From Uliginosibacterium sp. 31-16 (GTDB lineage: Bacteria > Pseudomonadota > Gammaproteobacteria > Burkholderiales > Rhodocyclaceae), in NCBI RefSeq assembly GCF_030730865.1, contig NZ_JAVALZ010000001.1:1116001-1180000 (forward strand): 64,000 bases of DNA, written 5' to 3'. The position numbers and the translations under genes were made by a program. The notes under the pieces are model-generated. The model was not told the origin of the DNA, ran no database searches, and saw only the letters and a program-made list of their open reading frames with translations. Positions 61,835 through 64,000 of this stretch are shown here, piece after piece; position 1 is the stretch's first letter, and every line of letters starts with the position of its first letter.

Positions 61835-62001
61835 ACCGCCTTATGTACATCGTGTACGCCATCGTTGTCACCACCGTTACCACCGGCATCAACAGTGGCA
61901 TCAGCTCCAGCTCGGGCGGCGGCAGCTACCGCTCCTGGGGGAATTCCTCGAGCTATTCGAGCGGCTCCGGCAGTAGCTGGAGCGGTGGCGGGCACAAATA
62001 A
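61831..62001 (+). CDS. Small Ser/Gly-rich membrane protein
   Basis: A 56-residue protein. NRLMYIVYAIVVTTVTTGI is a membrane segment; the rest is Ser/Gly/Tyr/Trp-rich (SSSSGGGSYRSWGNSSSYSS, ending SWSGGGHK). The ATG overlaps the DUF4178 stop (ATGA), so translation is coupled. Similar small Ser/Gly tails accompany DUF4178 operons as far as I recall. It is the last gene of the cluster. Confidence 0.75.
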   Translation: MNRLMYIVYAIVVTTVTTGINSGISSSSGGGSYRSWGNSSSYSSGSGSSWSGGGHK

Positions 62002-62010
62002 ATCCCGCTC

Positions 62011-62125
62011 CAGGCTGAAGAGCCGCACCCAGCCTGCCTCTGCGGACAGGCTGTCTGCCAAGCGGCGACTGATGCGCTTCTTCAGCATGCCATGCCGGAG
62101 AGGTCCGTCAGGCGGCGCTCTCGCA
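62011..62125. repeat. Dispersed intergenic repeat, copy 15
   Basis: CCAGGCTGAAGAGCCGCACC at left, GCGCTTCTTCAGCATGCC and GGCGGCGCTCTC at right. The right end contains the stop and last codons of the U32 gene (62108). Confidence 0.75.
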
Positions 62126-63454
62126 ACCACCGCTGGCGCAAGCGCCTGAGCCGCAACTGGCAGCCGCCTCCACCGGGATCGATTCCAGCGGCTTGATGAA
62201 GCGGGTCAGGAAACCGCCGAGGCTGTCCGCCGGCAGGGGAATCCACACGCGATGGCCGTTGCCGGGGGCGACCGGCATCACAGCACCTGCCGCATCCTGC
62301 ATGGCGGCAAGCTCGATCACGCGGTTGCCGCCGGGCTGCACCAGTTCCAGCCGGTCGCCGATGGCGAAGCGGTTCTTCACATCGATTTCGGCCAGCCCGC
62401 GCGCCGTATCGAAAGCGACGACATCCCCGACGTAGAGGCTGCGCTCCGACACCGAATTGCCGCGCTGATAGTTCTGCGTGCTGGCTTCATGGTGGCGTTC
62501 GAAGAAACCGGTGGTGTAGCCGCGATTGGCCAGGCCGTTGAGCGAGTCGATCAGGGCCGGCTCCAGCGGCTGGCCGGCGACGGCGGCATCAATCGCGGCG
62601 CGATAGGCCTGGGCTGTGCGCGCGACGTAGTACGGGCTCTTGGTGCGGCCTTCGATCTTCAGCGAATCGACGCCGATCTCCACCAGCCGATGCACGTGCT
62701 CGATGGCGCGCAGGTCCTTGCTGTTGAGGATGTAGGTGCCGTGCTCGTCTTCCTCGATCACGTTGTATTGCCCGCTGCGCCGGCTGTCCTGCTCTTCGAT
62801 CAGGTACACATCGCCGCTGGCGTCGGTGCGGCCTTCGCGCAAACGATAATCCCAGCGGCAGGAATTGGTGCAGCTGCCCTGGTTCGGGTCGCGGTGGTTG
62901 AAGTAGCCCGAGAGCAGGCAGCGGCCGGAATAGGCAATGCACAGCGCGCCGTGCACGAAGACTTCAAGCTCGGTATCCGGGCAGGCCTGACGGATGTCCT
63001 CGATCTCTTCCAGCGACAGCTCGCGCGACAGGATCACGCGCGACACACCGTTGCGCGCCCAGAATTTAACCGCCGCCGCATTCACCGTGTTGGCCTGCAC
63101 CGAGAGGTGGATGGGCTGGTCGGGCCATTCCTCGCGCACCATCATCATCAGGCCGGGGTCCGACATGATCAGGGCATCGGGCTTTAGCGCGATCACCGGT
63201 GCCATGTCGCGCACATAGGTCTTGATCTTGGCGCCGTGCGGGAAGATGTTGGAGACGAGGTAGAACTGGCCGCCGGCGGCATGCACGTGGTCGATGCCGG
63301 TTTTGAGCACGGCCAGATCACCGAAGTCGTTGTTGCGCACGCGCAGCGAGTAGCGCGGCTGGCCGGCATAGACGGCATTGGCGCCGAAGGCCAGGGCGGT
63401 GTCGAGCATGGCCAGCGAGCCGGCGGGAGCGAGGAGTTCGGGTTTGCGTGACAT
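62108..63454 (-). CDS. trhP: TrhP (YegQ)-like U32 tRNA hydroxylation protein
   Basis: A 448-residue member of the peptidase U32 family, of the kind needed for prephenate-dependent 5-hydroxyuridine formation at position 34 of tRNA. Signatures: KPELLAPAGSLAMLDTALAFGANAVYAG, FVHGALCIAYSGRCLLSGYFNHRDPNQGSCTNSCRWDY (outline; four iron-sulfur-type cysteines) and LKIEGRTKSPYYVA. An extra Cys-rich tail (CGSGACASGGC) closes the protein and borders a dispersed repeat. No protease activity is expected. ATG at 63454. Confidence 0.88.
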   Translation of the reverse strand: MSRKPELLAPAGSLAMLDTALAFGANAVYAGQPRYSLRVRNNDFGDLAVLKTGIDHVHAAGGQFYLVSNIFPHGAKIKTYVRDMAPVIALKPDALIMSDPGLMMMVREEWPDQPIHLSVQANTVNAAAVKFWARNGVSRVILSRELSLEEIEDIRQACPDTELEVFVHGALCIAYSGRCLLSGYFNHRDPNQGSCTNSCRWDYRLREGRTDASGDVYLIEEQDSRRSGQYNVIEEDEHGTYILNSKDLRAIEHVHRLVEIGVDSLKIEGRTKSPYYVARTAQAYRAAIDAAVAGQPLEPALIDSLNGLANRGYTTGFFERHHEASTQNYQRGNSVSERSLYVGDVVAFDTARGLAEIDVKNRFAIGDRLELVQPGGNRVIELAAMQDAAGAVMPVAPGNGHRVWIPLPADSLGGFLTRFIKPLESIPVEAAASCGSGACASGGCESAA

Positions 63455-63564
63455 GGCGTTGTGGAAACCGGTAATTGCTGGGGGAAGGCGGCGCTTATTT
63501 CTTTGGCATTCGATGGGAGGGGCGCCTAATATCCCATGATGCAAACAGTGTTTCGGGCGAATTC

Positions 63565-64000
63565 GTGAATGAAAAAACCGACCTGAAGGATGTGTTCGTC
63601 TGGTCCAGCCGTTTTGAAACCGGCTTGCATGACGTTGACCAGCAGCACACCCGGCTGGTTCAGCTGATCAACAGCCTGTCGCAACTGGCCATCGAAGGCA
63701 GCACCCAGGCGAAGCTGATCAGCCTGCTCGACGAACTGCAGGACTACGCCGGCTATCACTTCAAGACCGAAGAAGACCTGATGGCGCAGTTTGCACTGAA
63801 CGCTGATTTTGTAGCTTCGCACGTGCATGCCCATGCATCCCTGCGCGAACAGATCCGGATTGTACGCAACCTGGCCGAGAGTGCCGAATCCAGCGCCGGG
63901 GCGGCGGTTGGGCGGCTGTTACCCTTTCTGACGAAGTGGTTGATGTTCCATGTGCTCGGTACCGACATGCGCATGGCCCATGAAATCATCGCCCTGCAAC
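63565..64000 (+). CDS. Bacteriohemerythrin domain protein (5' part)
   Basis: Open to the window end, so partial. Translation from GTG 63565 gives FVWSSRFETGLHDVDQQHTRLVQLIN, then YHFKTEEDLM, HVHAHASLREQI and WLMFHVLGTDMRM. These are the His/Asp/Glu ligands of the oxygen-binding di-iron site of bacteriohemerythrin (HDVDQQH, HFKTEE, HxxxH, HVLGTD). In this lineage the domain often leads a diguanylate cyclase or chemoreceptor, but the rest lies outside the window. The GTG is the only in-frame start after the last stop. Confidence 0.85.
   Translation, partial: MNEKTDLKDVFVWSSRFETGLHDVDQQHTRLVQLINSLSQLAIEGSTQAKLISLLDELQDYAGYHFKTEEDLMAQFALNADFVASHVHAHASLREQIRIVRNLAESAESSAGAAVGRLLPFLTKWLMFHVLGTDMRMAHEIIALQ

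Overview
The window is about 64 kb of GC-rich, densely coded chromosome from a proteobacterium. The gene set fits a betaproteobacterium, plausibly of the Rhodocyclales type: a short SerA with its own ACT tail, PPi-type phosphofructokinase, a HiPIP, indolepyruvate oxidoreductase next to phenylacetate-CoA ligase, bacteriohemerythrin, NnrS and many chemotaxis and c-di-GMP genes. That placement is inference from gene content. I see no tRNA, rRNA, integrase, transposase or CRISPR array.

Layout. 1-8 kb: an unassigned possible effector, MtgA (minus), a DUF4914 PEPCK-like kinase, a PPi-dependent phosphofructokinase and a large NHL-repeat lipoprotein. 8.2-13.3 kb: an aromatic 2-oxo-acid cluster (iorA, iorB, a secreted protein, paaK, an ACT-domain protein, a GNAT). 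13.4-22.7 kb: a VOC protein, serA, two envelope proteins, a polyserine-linked pectate lyase, a probable Tlde1-like L,D-transpeptidase effector with a DUF2195-like partner, serC, a periplasmic binding protein and pyrF. 22.9-31.2 kb: a DUF3883 nuclease-like gene, a marR-MFS pair with a striking operator, VOC and membrane proteins, an EamA exporter overlapping an Ada-like gene, a GDT1-family Mn exporter behind a yybP-ykoY riboswitch, and lgt. 31.3-45.6 kb: ilvD, a secreted WG-repeat protein bracketed by 70-bp direct repeats, a GAF/PAS/GGDEF/EAL protein, two tandem chemoreceptors, a small unknown and a YyaL/DUF255 protein. 45.7-53.3 kb: nnrS, an inverse autotransporter with a beta-helix passenger, a TPR-sulfotransferase, a GNAT, a glycine-zipper protein and a HiPIP. 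53.3-62 kb: an amine-oxidase-like flavoprotein, a membrane aminopropyltransferase (SpeE-like), a small membrane protein, DUF350, a GNAT, an SPFH-SHOCT protein, a glycosyltransferase-SEC-C fusion, a two-module DUF4178 zinc-ribbon protein and a 56-residue Ser/Gly-rich membrane peptide. 62.1-64 kb: a TrhP-like U32 protein and the start of a bacteriohemerythrin gene.

Two themes stand out. First, the 53-62 kb block looks like a coherent, poorly described membrane and polyamine system built around SpeE, DUF350, SPFH-SHOCT and DUF4178. Second, almost every larger intergenic gap carries a member of one dispersed, partly palindromic repeat family (about 15 copies, arms around GAAGAGCCGC / GCGGCTCTTC with GGCATGCC or GGCAGGC blocks). 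Some copies reach into the 3' ends of genes and supply their last codons.
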